In this document: piece after piece, positions 1-7,745 of the stretch
Numbering within the stretch: position 1 is the stretch's first letter
Layout: each line of letters begins with the position of its first letter
Assembly: GCA_900769545.1 (NCBI GenBank)
Contig: CAAGGZ010000078.1
Span: 1 to 27,498, forward strand
DNA length: 27,498 nt
DNA from: Clostridia bacterium
GTDB taxonomy: Bacteria > Bacillota > Clostridia > Christensenellales > Borkfalkiaceae
Direction of reading: 5' to 3'
Notes under the pieces: generated by a model
Database searches by the model: none
Told to the model about the DNA's origin: nothing
Seen by the model: only the letters and a program-made list of their open reading frames with translations
Translations under genes and position numbers: made by a program

Positions 1-1414
1 ATTCCATATAGAATTTTGCAACGTCTACCATACAGTTGTCTTCGTCCATAACGATTGCGCCGCCCGAGCCCATCATCGAGCCTCTTGCAACGAGGTTGTC
101 GAAGTCGATTTCTGCGTCCAAATCCTCTTCCGTCAAGCAACCGCCCGAAGGACCGCCCGTCTGGATTGCCTTGAATTTCTTATCCCCAGGGATACCGCCG
201 CCGATGTCGTAAATAAGCTCTCTAAGCGTCGTACCCATAGGAATTTCCACAAGCCCTACGTTGTTGATTTTACCGCCGAGCGCGAATACTTTCGTCCCCT
301 TGGAGCGTTCGGTTCCGTGTTTTGCAAACGCGTCCTTGCCTTCTCTTAAGATATAAGGAATGCAAGCCAACGATTCTACGTTGTTTACGATGGTAGGCTT
401 TTCCCAGAGCCCCTTTACCGCAGGGAAAGGAGGACGGGTACGAGGCATACCGCGTTGACCTTCAATGGAGTTCAAAAGCGCCGTTTCTTCACCGCAAACG
501 AATGCGCCTGCGCCCAAACGGATATGCACGCGGAAGCTGAAATCCGTGCCGAGAATGTTGTCGCCCAAAAGCCCTAATTCTTCTGCCTGCTGCACAGCAA
601 GCTTCAATCTGTTTACTGCGATGGGATATTCCGCGCGAACGTAAAAATAACCGTTCTGCGCGCCAATTGCATACCCTGCAATCATCATACCCTCGATAAC
701 CGCAAGAGGGTTCCCTTCGAGAATGGATCTGTCCATAAATGCGCCGGGGTCGCCCTCGTCGCCGTTACAAACGACGTACTTCTCCCCTTCAGGCTGCGCG
801 TAAGCAAACTGCCATTTTCTGCCCGTGGGGAAACCGCCGCCGCCACGGCCGCGAAGTCCCGAATCAAGCACTTCTTGAATGACTTCCTCTCTGCTCATTT
901 TAAGAGCTCTCGCAAGCCCCTGGAACGCGCCCGAGCCAAGGCTCTCGTTGATATTTTCAGGGTCGATGCTACCACAGCCGTGGAGCGCAATACGCACCTG
1001 TTTTTTATAGAAGTTAATATCTTCCTGTTTTGTTACCTGTTTTTCGGTATTGGGGTCAACGTAAAGCAGTCTTTCGATAACTTCGCCGCCGAGAATATCC
1101 TTTTCGAAAATTTCCTGTACGTCTTCCACCTGCACAAGACGGTACAACGTGTCCTCGGGATAAATTTTTACGAAAGGCCCCTGCGAACAGAACCCGAAAC
1201 AGCCAACTTGGTTTACAGTTACTTTATCGCCGAGATTGTTCTCTGCAACGAGACGATTAAACTCTGCCGTGATTTCGTCCGAACGGGAAGAAATACAACC
1301 CGTACCGCCGCAAAGCACGATGTGTCTTTTGCCGTCCGCGCCCGTGAATTTGGAGTCAAGGCAAGAAGCGCATTTTGCGCTCATTTGATTGAGTTCTTCA
1401 AAATTCTTAATCAT
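1..1414 (-). CDS. NuoF/HydB-like NADH-binding iron-sulfur flavoprotein subunit (3' end missing)
   Basis: Flavoprotein subunit that takes electrons from NADH through FMN and passes them to iron-sulfur clusters. About 471 residues are visible. An N-terminal thioredoxin-like [2Fe-2S] domain carries Cys35, Cys40, Cys72 and Cys76 (LCGGTGC and VGCFGFC). The Rossmann-like NADH/FMN core follows, with GLRGRGGGGFPTGRKW, a GDEGDPGAF motif and the ACVCGEE-like segment GAFVCGEETAL. The reading frame leaves the window at DEDNCMVDVAKF, just before the C-terminal 4Fe-4S (SCGKC) region expected for the family, and any ferredoxin-like extension would also lie outside. The ATG at 1414 overlaps the stop of the upstream NuoE-like gene (TAATG) and has GGAGG about 10 nt upstream, so the two are translationally coupled. 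The N-terminal [2Fe-2S] domain fits HydB/HndC of NADH-linked, often electron-bifurcating, [FeFe] hydrogenases. That role is inferred, because the hydrogenase subunit is not visible; a formate dehydrogenase partner is also possible. Confidence 0.93.
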   Translation of the reverse strand, partial: MIKNFEELNQMSAKCASCLDSKFTGADGKRHIVLCGGTGCISSRSDEITAEFNRLVAENNLGDKVTVNQVGCFGFCSQGPFVKIYPEDTLYRLVQVEDVQEIFEKDILGGEVIERLLYVDPNTEKQVTKQEDINFYKKQVRIALHGCGSIDPENINESLGSGAFQGLARALKMSREEVIQEVLDSGLRGRGGGGFPTGRKWQFAYAQPEGEKYVVCNGDEGDPGAFMDRSILEGNPLAVIEGMMIAGYAIGAQNGYFYVRAEYPIAVNRLKLAVQQAEELGLLGDNILGTDFSFRVHIRLGAGAFVCGEETALLNSIEGQRGMPRTRPPFPAVKGLWEKPTIVNNVESLACIPYILREGKDAFAKHGTERSKGTKVFALGGKINNVGLVEIPMGTTLRELIYDIGGGIPGDKKFKAIQTGGPSGGCLTEEDLDAEIDFDNLVARGSMMGSGGAIVMDEDNCMVDVAKFYME

Positions 1415-1902
1415 TATGCGTTCGCCTCCATTGCTTTATATTCCTCTACGATTTTAGGCACAGCGTCCACCGTAAGTTTAGGATATACCTTGCCGTTGAT
1501 GGTAACTGCAGGCGCGATACCGCACGCGCCGATACAACGAAGCGCGTCCAACGTGAACAATCCGTCCGCGGAAGTTTCCCCTGGTTTGATACCGATAATT
1601 TCAGCGAATTTATCGAGAATCTGTTGCGCGCCTTTTACGTAGCACGCCGTACCCAAGCACACGCCGATAACGTATTTGCCCTTGGGTTGTAACGAGAAGA
1701 ACGAATAGAACGTAACAACGCCGTAAATTTCAGCAACGGATACCCCCGTTCTCGCCGAAACGATTTCCTGCACTTCCAAAGGAATGTAACCGTATTCCTT
1801 TTGAATATCACTCAAAATCATCATAAGCGGCGTTCTTTCGTCAACGTATCTGTCACAGATCTCGTTGATCTTTTTTACTGCCGTTTCTTGCAAATGAGCC
1901 AT
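1414..1902 (-). CDS. NuoE/HydC-like thioredoxin-like [2Fe-2S] subunit
   Basis: A 162-aa small electron-transfer subunit, the partner of the NuoF-like protein encoded next. A helical N-terminal part carries the usual EYGYIPLEVQ and TFYSFF segments. The thioredoxin-like domain follows with the four cluster ligands Cys82, Cys87, Cys123 and Cys127 (CLGTAC and CIGAC). The length is normal for the 24-kDa family. The ATG at 1902 has AAGGAGG a few bases upstream and is preceded by a good promoter, so this is the first gene of the operon. The stop overlaps the next start by one base. It could belong to an NADH-dependent [FeFe] hydrogenase (HydC/HndA), an NAD-linked formate dehydrogenase or another bifurcating complex; the window does not decide. 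Confidence 0.94.
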   Translation of the reverse strand: MAHLQETAVKKINEICDRYVDERTPLMMILSDIQKEYGYIPLEVQEIVSARTGVSVAEIYGVVTFYSFFSLQPKGKYVIGVCLGTACYVKGAQQILDKFAEIIGIKPGETSADGLFTLDALRCIGACGIAPAVTINGKVYPKLTVDAVPKIVEEYKAMEANA

Positions 1903-1952
1903 TTTTGGCCTCCTTGTAGTTTAATTTCGACAAAATATGTCCATACACTTTT

Positions 1953-1981
1953 ATAATATCATATTTTTTGTAAAATATCAA
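1953..1981 (-). promoter_or_regulatory. Sigma-A-type promoter of the nuoE/nuoF-like operon
   Basis: Read on the minus strand, TTGATA (1976-1981) and TATTAT (1953-1958) are separated by exactly 17 nt, about 50 nt upstream of the ATG at 1902. Both boxes are close to consensus. Confidence 0.75.
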
Positions 1982-2029
1982 GAGTATTTTAATATTTTCA
2001 ATCGCTCAAATCGATAAATTTTTAGCTAT

Positions 2030-2062
2030 TAAAAAAGCGCAGGCAAAACCTACGCTTTTCAT
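2030..2062 (-). terminator. Rho-independent terminator after the 553-aa lipoprotein gene
   Basis: On the minus strand an AGCG-x-AGG stem with a TTTTG loop and a CCT-x-CGCT return arm is followed by six T residues, 17 nt past the stop codon at 2079. One mismatch interrupts the stem. Confidence 0.7.
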
Positions 2063-2078
2063 ACATTCTATCTTGTTG

Positions 2079-3740
2079 TTAATCCCAAGCCTTTAAGCCT
2101 TCATTTGTAAGCTCACCTGTTTCGTAAACACCCTTGAAATTGCTACGCATAATTTCCAAATAATCCACGGCAACCACGTAAGAATAGGACAACGCAACAT
2201 ATTCTTTCATACGCACGTTGACAACAGGCGCCGTATACGAGGTATTCCCTACGTAGCAGCTTGTATACATAGACGTAGGAGCAACTTTGTTGTAAAGGAA
2301 CTGCGTCGCCATCTTGCTTTCGAACGCGCTTCTGTTATTCGTGAGGGCAGAATCGCTCTTGGTGTCGTTTCTGCCCGAAACATAACTACCTGCTCCCGGA
2401 ATGTAAACGCCCACGCCGAAATTGTTGTCGTTTACCCATGCGAACCAATCTTCGGGATGATAATCATTGATATGCGCATTTTCATCCCACCAGCCGAGGA
2501 GATTTTTCTGTCTGTCAAACGTATTATCGTTGAGATTCCACGCGTCGTAGCCCGTATAACACACGAACGTATGCAAAGGATGAACCACATACGTTGCAGG
2601 AATTTCCAACGTATGTTTGGGAATATCCTCCATATCGGTGAAGCCGTTCCAATCGATGAAACGATTGTCTACGTACAGCATACCGTCCTTAATCTTGTAC
2701 CAATTTTCGATATAAGATTTGCTCGTTCTGCCGTTTTTATACAGCTCGTAATCGGGATGATTTACCTCGGGACGGCCATAGCCGTTCCCCCAGTCCATTG
2801 CGCGTACCTTCACGTAGATATAGTTATCGCCCTGTTCATAGTCGATAATCTGCGAAAGATTGCATACTTCGTCGCCGCCCTGTACGGGATTGTACGGCCA
2901 GTAGTAGCCCTCTCTCGTTGCGGTGTAGCTCCAACGTCTTTGATAGCCGTTTGCGCCCGTCGCTTCTTGCATAGAGCCGCCAATATCGGCATAGTAGGAC
3001 TGTTGAATTTCTCTACCGGCGTCGCAGATATTGATAAGGTTGACCGACGAGGAAAGCGCAATTTTTGCGTCCTCCGCAGCATTGACGTCAATGGCTATAT
3101 TGCCATTGTGATCCATAATTTCGTCTATCGTGAAGCCTTCCCATTCCGTCTTTTCAAGGTAGGAGAGCGTACCGCCCATAGCAAGGTCTGCGCCCACTTT
3201 CAAATTGTCTTTTTCAATATAAATTTCCTTCTCGAACTCGGGCACTTCCCTATCCGTTACGGAAACGTCGAAAAGCGTTACCTTCGCTTCGTGCGCGTCC
3301 AGATTTTTCAGCGTAACGGACACCAATTCCTTTTTAAATACGCCGATACCGTTGCCACGGAATGCGTCTAAGAACTGCTTAAATTCAATATTCTCCAATG
3401 AGGGCTCGATATAGAACTCCTCCGAAACCACCTGCGCAGGATTATCCACGTTTTTATAAGTAAACGCGCCCAACAGGTTGGCATTGGAGCTGAGGAAAAG
3501 CTTAACATACTCCTTCCCTGCGATATTTTTATTGACGGCATATTCCTTGCTTTCACCGCTTTTTAAGCTAATCTGCTCCGCGGAAGAAAATACCGATTCA
3601 AAGGTATACGTTTTCTCTACTGCGCTATCCGAGGAAATAGACGATTCGGACGAACTGCCGTTGCCAAAAATCTTATCACAGGAAGCAAAAGACGCAAACG
3701 AAGCGAATGCAAGTACCAAACTTAATATTTTTTTCTTCAT
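2079..3740 (-). CDS. Large surface lipoprotein of unknown function
   Basis: A 553-aa protein with a lipoprotein signal peptide: basic MKKK start, hydrophobic core, and a lipobox ending at Cys21 (FAS|C). A Ser-rich linker (SSSESS) then leads into a mostly beta-strand, aromatic-rich body. The middle has a GREIQQSYY segment, a run rich in Trp, Tyr and Gly (YYWPYNP, WDENAH, DWFAWVN), and many Asp/Asn. This looks like a carbohydrate-binding or carbohydrate-active beta-sandwich, but I recognise no catalytic motif, so a sugar-related role is inference only. It starts 12 nt after the stop of the upstream 820-aa lipoprotein gene, with AGGAG 5 nt before the ATG, so the two are co-transcribed. A terminator follows directly. 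Confidence 0.85.
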   Translation of the reverse strand: MKKKILSLVLAFASFASFASCDKIFGNGSSSESSISSDSAVEKTYTFESVFSSAEQISLKSGESKEYAVNKNIAGKEYVKLFLSSNANLLGAFTYKNVDNPAQVVSEEFYIEPSLENIEFKQFLDAFRGNGIGVFKKELVSVTLKNLDAHEAKVTLFDVSVTDREVPEFEKEIYIEKDNLKVGADLAMGGTLSYLEKTEWEGFTIDEIMDHNGNIAIDVNAAEDAKIALSSSVNLINICDAGREIQQSYYADIGGSMQEATGANGYQRRWSYTATREGYYWPYNPVQGGDEVCNLSQIIDYEQGDNYIYVKVRAMDWGNGYGRPEVNHPDYELYKNGRTSKSYIENWYKIKDGMLYVDNRFIDWNGFTDMEDIPKHTLEIPATYVVHPLHTFVCYTGYDAWNLNDNTFDRQKNLLGWWDENAHINDYHPEDWFAWVNDNNFGVGVYIPGAGSYVSGRNDTKSDSALTNNRSAFESKMATQFLYNKVAPTSMYTSCYVGNTSYTAPVVNVRMKEYVALSYSYVVAVDYLEIMRSNFKGVYETGELTNEGLKAWD

Positions 3741-3752
3741 AACGGCTCCTTT

Positions 3753-6215
3753 TTATGCAAAAATAATGCTTCTCACATACAATTCCGCAGGGTCAGTACC
3801 TACGTCCTGAATCTTAATAAGATTGATATATTCCCAAGCGAAATCGCTTATGTCGAACACAGCGACCGCCCATTCGCCCTCGTTCATATACTGAATGGAT
3901 TCTGCGTAATATACTTTAGAATTGCTGTAATTGATTTTGCCCGTTTCACTATCCGTACCGTAGAGCAACAACGTCAAAACGTCGTTATGGTCTGCTCTAT
4001 TTTGGTATACGAGATACATTTTACCATCATCGCCCACAGCGATATTGTCAAACCCTGCGTCTGCCTGATAAAACATTGCAGGCGCTTGATCCAAGTAAAT
4101 TCTTGCCGCCGCTTCCGTGGAATCGTGCATACCCTTTACCCAAGTAGCGTCTTTGATATACGTTTCCATAAGCTCGCCCGTGGTGAAATCAAGCCCTTTT
4201 TCAAAGCTGAGCACCAAACCGCTGAGATAGATAACGCCAACGCCTTCAAAAGCAACTTCCATATTGGTTACGTTCCCCCAAGCGGTAATGGGCAGAGACA
4301 ATTTCATTTCCAACGTACCAGCTTCCACTGCGTACTCATAAACACTGTCAACGCCGTCTACGGTGAGCGTTACCGTCACCTTGCTAATACCGCCTTCGGG
4401 ATTTGCGTATACGAGCGTCATCGCATCATACCCATTGATAGCGAAACGAGTATACGACTTTTCAAAAGCTGCTCCGCTTGCTTTTACGTCAAAACCAAGC
4501 ATTTGATAGGTACCGTTGTAGCTGCTTGTAAGCGTTTCCGTATCTTCCACGCCCGTGAAATCAAAGCCAACCACCGTACCTGCAAGGTATTCCACAAATT
4601 CAATACTTTGAATGATATACGCGTTGTCTATACCAAGGCTGTTTGCGGCTATTTTAATCTTTTTCAAGTTACCGCTACAGCTTTTTAAATGACTAAGGTC
4701 GATATTGATGGTTTCAAATTCTGTCATCTGCGCAGGCATATTTACCACCACTTTGGAGTTAAGCCCCTCGTCCGTCTCCAACTGCATTTCCAAGAACTCG
4801 ATATAACCAAGATTTTTCAAGGTAACTTTCATACCCTTGTTCTTGTCCATATCGATAATCTCTTCGGACGGGGTACGAATGGTCACTTCGTTATATTCCG
4901 TTCTGTAAGGCATATACACAAGCAAACCGTCTTCCTTGTTATACGACGCGCCGTTGACAACCGTTGCGCTTACCTGTTCTCTATCCGCAGGGAACGAAAA
5001 GCCCGTTTCCACCGTGGAAACTACGCCACTCAATACGCCTTCGCTTGCGCTTTCCAAGAAGCCCTCGGCAAAGGTGTCGTCCGTACCAACGTACGTATCG
5101 TCCGCAACGCCCTTAATCGACTTGATATAAAGGCTGTTTGTATCGTTTTCGTCAACGGAAACATTTGCATATTGAAGCTGAATACGAAGCAATCTCAAAT
5201 AGGTGCTGTTCGCCCAAATGGAAGCTCCGCCATAAAGGTCTTCGTCCAAATCAAAGGTTGCCGTAATCCATTCCCCTTTGCTCACTTGACCGAGCGAAAT
5301 ATGGTCGGAAATTTTTTCGGTTGCCCCTTGGAATACTGCAATACTCTTATTTCCATATAACGACGTACCGTATACCACCAATGCGTTCAAAGCCCCACTG
5401 TCTTCGGGAATTTTAAAAGTAATTTCAATCTTTTGAGATTTCGTGATGACAAGCGGCATAGTCTCTAAAATAATATGCGGGTCTAAAGCCGTGGGGCAAT
5501 ATCCGAAATTCACGTCTACATAACCGCCCTCGCCGTCCTCTACGTATTTCATACCGCCAAACGTCGCTCCGTTTTCACCAGCTCCCGATGCTACGCCCTT
5601 GAACTGCTGCACAATGAATTTCCCGTCCATGAATATGTACGGGCTACGTTTTACGTAAACGTTCGTATTTGCCGTGATAGGAGCGGTAAAATCAAATTCT
5701 TCGGTAAGCCCTACATCCTTGTAATAGCCAAGCAATTCATACCCAAACGCTACATTCGGTTCCTCTGTTATAGTGCTGTTCTGCGCAACGTAAGCAGTGC
5801 GTTTAAGCTCCGTCATTTCCCCATCTGTAAGGTAATAATTTACCTCAAAGGAAGATACCCAACGCGCATAGAGCGTAATGCTCGTCTCTACGGTATCTGT
5901 TTCAAAATCCCATTTATCAGCGTAGTCTTTGGAAAGATACCAACCGCCAAAGGCGTAGTTGTTATCGTTTTGAATAGCCCGAAGCGTGGGCTCTTTAAGG
6001 AGCTCCCCTTTTTCAAGCGTTTGAGGCAAGGGCTTGTTGGTCTTTAATCCCTCATAGTCTTCATTGCAAGGGTCAAACGTGACCGTAATCTCTGTTTCGG
6101 CAACGGATTCGTTTACTACGGACGATTCCCCACCGCCAACGAGCGAGCATCCGACTAAACCGAAAGTTGCAGCCGCCGCAAGGCAAAAAATCAAGATTGC
6201 ATTTAATTTTCTCAT
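3753..6215 (-). CDS. Surface lipoprotein with Listeria-Bacteroides repeats and beta-sandwich modules
   Basis: An 820-aa predicted lipoprotein: signal peptide with lipobox LVG|C at Cys23, then an acidic Ser/Glu linker. Residues about 46-190 hold two Listeria_Bacteroides (InlB B-type) repeats, recognisable from FGGWYLSKDY, TLYARW, GYELLGYY and TANTNVYVKR; these are usually stalk or adhesion modules. The rest is beta-rich and contains related modules. A GEW-x-x-A-x-FD ... LYIKSI stretch near the middle recurs at the C-terminus as GEWAVAVFD ... LYVRSI, which looks like duplicated jelly-roll (CBM-like) domains. No catalytic motif is visible. It is the first gene of a two-gene operon with the 553-aa lipoprotein and has its own promoter upstream. 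A role in binding an extracellular glycan or protein is inferred. Confidence 0.87.
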   Translation of the reverse strand: MRKLNAILIFCLAAAATFGLVGCSLVGGGESSVVNESVAETEITVTFDPCNEDYEGLKTNKPLPQTLEKGELLKEPTLRAIQNDNNYAFGGWYLSKDYADKWDFETDTVETSITLYARWVSSFEVNYYLTDGEMTELKRTAYVAQNSTITEEPNVAFGYELLGYYKDVGLTEEFDFTAPITANTNVYVKRSPYIFMDGKFIVQQFKGVASGAGENGATFGGMKYVEDGEGGYVDVNFGYCPTALDPHIILETMPLVITKSQKIEITFKIPEDSGALNALVVYGTSLYGNKSIAVFQGATEKISDHISLGQVSKGEWITATFDLDEDLYGGASIWANSTYLRLLRIQLQYANVSVDENDTNSLYIKSIKGVADDTYVGTDDTFAEGFLESASEGVLSGVVSTVETGFSFPADREQVSATVVNGASYNKEDGLLVYMPYRTEYNEVTIRTPSEEIIDMDKNKGMKVTLKNLGYIEFLEMQLETDEGLNSKVVVNMPAQMTEFETINIDLSHLKSCSGNLKKIKIAANSLGIDNAYIIQSIEFVEYLAGTVVGFDFTGVEDTETLTSSYNGTYQMLGFDVKASGAAFEKSYTRFAINGYDAMTLVYANPEGGISKVTVTLTVDGVDSVYEYAVEAGTLEMKLSLPITAWGNVTNMEVAFEGVGVIYLSGLVLSFEKGLDFTTGELMETYIKDATWVKGMHDSTEAAARIYLDQAPAMFYQADAGFDNIAVGDDGKMYLVYQNRADHNDVLTLLLYGTDSETGKINYSNSKVYYAESIQYMNEGEWAVAVFDISDFAWEYINLIKIQDVGTDPAELYVRSIIFA

Positions 6216-6264
6216 AGGTTTCTCCTTGTGGATATATTTTTAAAATGTAAATATTTATATATCT

Positions 6265-6292
6265 ATTTTATCATAAAAATCAAATTCGTCAA
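6265..6292 (-). promoter_or_regulatory. Promoter of the two-lipoprotein operon
   Basis: On the minus strand TTGACG (6287-6292) and TAAAAT (6265-6270) are 16 nt apart, about 50 nt upstream of the ATG at 6215. The gap 6216-6541 otherwise holds only AT-rich sequence and the divergent tRNA promoter. Confidence 0.65.
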
Positions 6293-6470
6293 CCACCAAT
6301 TTGCAATTTTTTCTGTCAAATCTTCACGTAAAATTGTCAAATTTCCTCATAAACTCAAAAAAAACAAAGAAAAGCTGCTGTTTACATAGACAGAAAGCCA
6401 TATTAAAGTTGTGACAAAAAAAATAAATGATTGATTTTTGAAAAAAGTTAAAAATTATGCAAAAAAACGC

Positions 6471-6499
6471 TTGACATTCTTTTTTATAAATGATATTAT
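6471..6499 (+). promoter_or_regulatory. Promoter of tRNA-Pro
   Basis: Consensus TTGACA (6471-6476) and TATTAT (6494-6499) with a 17-nt spacer lie about 43 nt before the tRNA on the plus strand. Confidence 0.85.
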
Positions 6500-6541
6500 G
6501 TTAAAGCTGTCGGGCGGAAAAGCTCGCGGCACTGTACATAT

Positions 6542-6618
6542 TGAGGCGTAGCGCAGCTTGGTAGCGCGTTTGGTTAGGGACCAAAAGGTCGTGGGTTCAA
6601 GTCCCGTCGCCTCAACCA
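6542..6618 (+). tRNA. tRNA-Pro, anticodon AGG
   Basis: A full 77-nt cloverleaf with encoded CCA. The acceptor stem TGAGGCG (6542-6548) pairs with CGCCTCA (6608-6614), discriminator A6615, CCA 6616-6618. The D stem GCGC/GCGC is at 6551-6554 and 6564-6567. The anticodon stem TTTGG/CCAAA encloses the loop TTAGGGA, so the anticodon is AGG at 6576-6578. The T stem GTGGG/CCCGT contains two G-U pairs around the loop TTCAAGT. A34 in a proline tRNA is uncommon in bacteria, where UGG, GGG and CGG are usual; decoding of the CCN box would probably need A-to-I editing or rely on unmodified A34. It is the only plus-strand gene in the window and has its own promoter and terminator. Confidence 0.96.
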
Positions 6619-6620
6619 AA

Positions 6621-6659
6621 AAATAACGGATAGTCGATTGACTGTCCGTTATTTTTTTT
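6621..6659 (+). terminator. Terminator after tRNA-Pro
   Basis: AATAACGGA-x-AGTC pairs with GACT-x-TCCGTTATT across a GATT loop and is followed by eight T residues, starting 2 nt after the CCA end. Confidence 0.9.
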
Positions 6660-6704
6660 GTTTTATTCTTCATCAGGAATATAAAGACTTTCTGCGATAT
6701 TTAT

Positions 6705-6765
6705 CATTCGCCAAAATGCAGGCCATTTTTACTCAAAAAATATGCATTCGCCAATCGTTCGCCAA
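6705..6765. repeat. Three 10-bp direct repeats (YRTTCGCCAA)
   Basis: CATTCGCCAA occurs at 6705-6714 and 6745-6754, and CGTTCGCCAA at 6756-6765, all in the same direction within 61 bp and about 90-150 bp from the tRNA 3' end. Short direct repeats beside a tRNA 3' end resemble integrase or excisionase arm-binding sites. That reading is inference; no integrase gene is present nearby. Confidence 0.5.
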
Positions 6766-6858
6766 ATTGATTTTTTATCGAAAAAATAAGCCCCTCTAAA
6801 AGTTCGTCTAACTTTTTGGGTGAATATCACTCCTTTATAATTTTATTTTTTGGACTGA

Positions 6859-7320
6859 TTATTTTACCCATATCCTTATATCACTTTCGGCATAATTATA
6901 TAAAATCACATCCCCTACTCTATATTCTGGTATTATAAGCTTATCATAAACATTATATGTATCTGTGATACCCACAGCAATAGCGCTATTATATGTACCA
7001 TAATAAGCATAAATATTTACATATTCGTCGGAAACGGTAATATCATTGATAATATTTAATAAATAGCTCTTTTTGATTTGTTTTTGCGTCTCTTCGTCCA
7101 ATAAATTTATAGCAAGCGAATCTTTTTTATTCGTTAATCCAGCTCCTTGATAATAGCTCGCTATTTCAATCAAATCCTCATCCTTTAATAATCCTTTAGA
7201 ATAAGCATCTCTTAGTGTATAAAACACTCCATCTTCATCATTGAAATCATAGGAACAGGAGCACAAGAAGAACGTCATTATTATTGTCATAACACCTAAA
7301 AATTTAAAAAGCTTTCTCAT
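6859..7320 (-). CDS. Small predicted lipoprotein, unknown function
   Basis: A 153-aa protein with a basic start, a hydrophobic segment and a lipobox-like LCSC near residues 19-22. It is followed by an acidic helical stretch (DEDLIEIASYYQG) and a mixed C-terminal part. I do not recognise the family. The ATG at 7320 has GGTGG 7 nt upstream, and a plausible promoter lies at 7390-7418. It is the only gene in the AT-rich islet between tRNA-Pro and the tRNA 3'-end echo at 7586-7609. Its codon use (many ATA, TTA, AAT) is visibly more AT-rich than that of the flanking genes, which fits arrival by transfer. The surface location is inferred from the signal peptide. Confidence 0.78.
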   Translation of the reverse strand: MRKLFKFLGVMTIIMTFFLCSCSYDFNDEDGVFYTLRDAYSKGLLKDEDLIEIASYYQGAGLTNKKDSLAINLLDEETQKQIKKSYLLNIINDITVSDEYVNIYAYYGTYNSAIAVGITDTYNVYDKLIIPEYRVGDVILYNYAESDIRIWVK

Positions 7321-7389
7321 AATAAACCACCTTGAGAATTAGATTTAAAGAAATTAAGATAATAAACCATCGGACTATACTTCCCTATC

Positions 7390-7418
7390 ATTTTATCATA
7401 AAGCAAAAAGAAAAACAA
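7390..7418 (-). promoter_or_regulatory. Candidate promoter of the 153-aa lipoprotein gene
   Basis: On the minus strand TTGTTT (7413-7418) and TAAAAT (7390-7395) are 17 nt apart, 70 nt upstream of the ATG. The -35 box is weak. Confidence 0.5.
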
Positions 7419-7585
7419 TATTATTTGCATTTTTCTTTTAACTGCTCTCTTTCTGGCTCTTCGGCGTAACATCGTTTAAAACAAAGAATATACTTTTTAC
7501 GATAACGATTCAATGTTCTTTCACCGATATAATTTTTCCATGCAAAACAATACATTTATTCATCCATTTAGAGCAATTGGACTGT

Positions 7586-7609
7586 TTCAAGCCCCCATCG
7601 CCTCAACCA
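7586..7609 (+). repeat. Echo of the tRNA-Pro 3' end (candidate attachment site remnant)
   Basis: These 24 nt repeat the last 23 nt of tRNA-Pro with one indel and two or so changes: TTCAAG is kept and the final 12 bases TCGCCTCAACCA are exact. The copy has the same orientation as the tRNA, about 970 bp downstream. The rest of the tRNA is absent: the T stem 5' strand no longer pairs, so it is not a second gene. This is the usual footprint of integration at a tRNA 3' end. Confidence 0.7.
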
Positions 7610-7612
7610 CGG

Positions 7613-7651
7613 AAAAAGCTTTGAAACTAAAAGGTTTCAGGGCTTTTTTAT
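7613..7651 (+). terminator. Terminator following the tRNA 3'-end echo
   Basis: AAAAAGCTTTGAAAC and GTTTCAGGGCTTTTTT form a long stem with two G-U pairs and an AT loop, ending in a T run. It sits directly after the echo CCA, as a tRNA terminator would, suggesting it was the original tRNA-Pro terminator before insertion. Confidence 0.75.
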
Positions 7652-7699
7652 TTTATCTTTTCGCATCTATTTTGCAATTAAGTCAACACTCAGGTCAAC

Positions 7700-7731
7700 A
7701 AAAGAGCCTACCGTTTTGGTGGGCTCTTTTT
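7700..7731. terminator. Bidirectional terminator after the M3 peptidase gene
   Basis: AAAAGAGCC-x-ACC and GGTGGGCTCTTTTT form an 11-12 bp stem with a short loop and T runs in both directions. It lies 15 nt past the stop codon at 7746. Confidence 0.88.
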
Positions 7732-7745
7732 CGATTGTGTTACTA

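Larger units (their letters stand above)
7321..7745. other. 425-bp intergenic region with att-like echo and two terminators
   Basis: Besides the promoter at 7390-7418, this stretch contains the tRNA-Pro 3'-end echo (7586-7609), a hairpin terminator just after it and a bidirectional terminator before the peptidase gene. The remaining AT-rich sequence between 7430 and 7585 shows nothing I can identify. Confidence 0.6.

Noticed and set aside
6455..6673. A 72-codon minus-strand frame across the tRNA-Pro region
   Set aside because: It is antisense to the tRNA and reads the typical false protein produced from tRNA genes (VEATGLEPTTFW); it has no supporting RBS and covers a promoter and a terminator.
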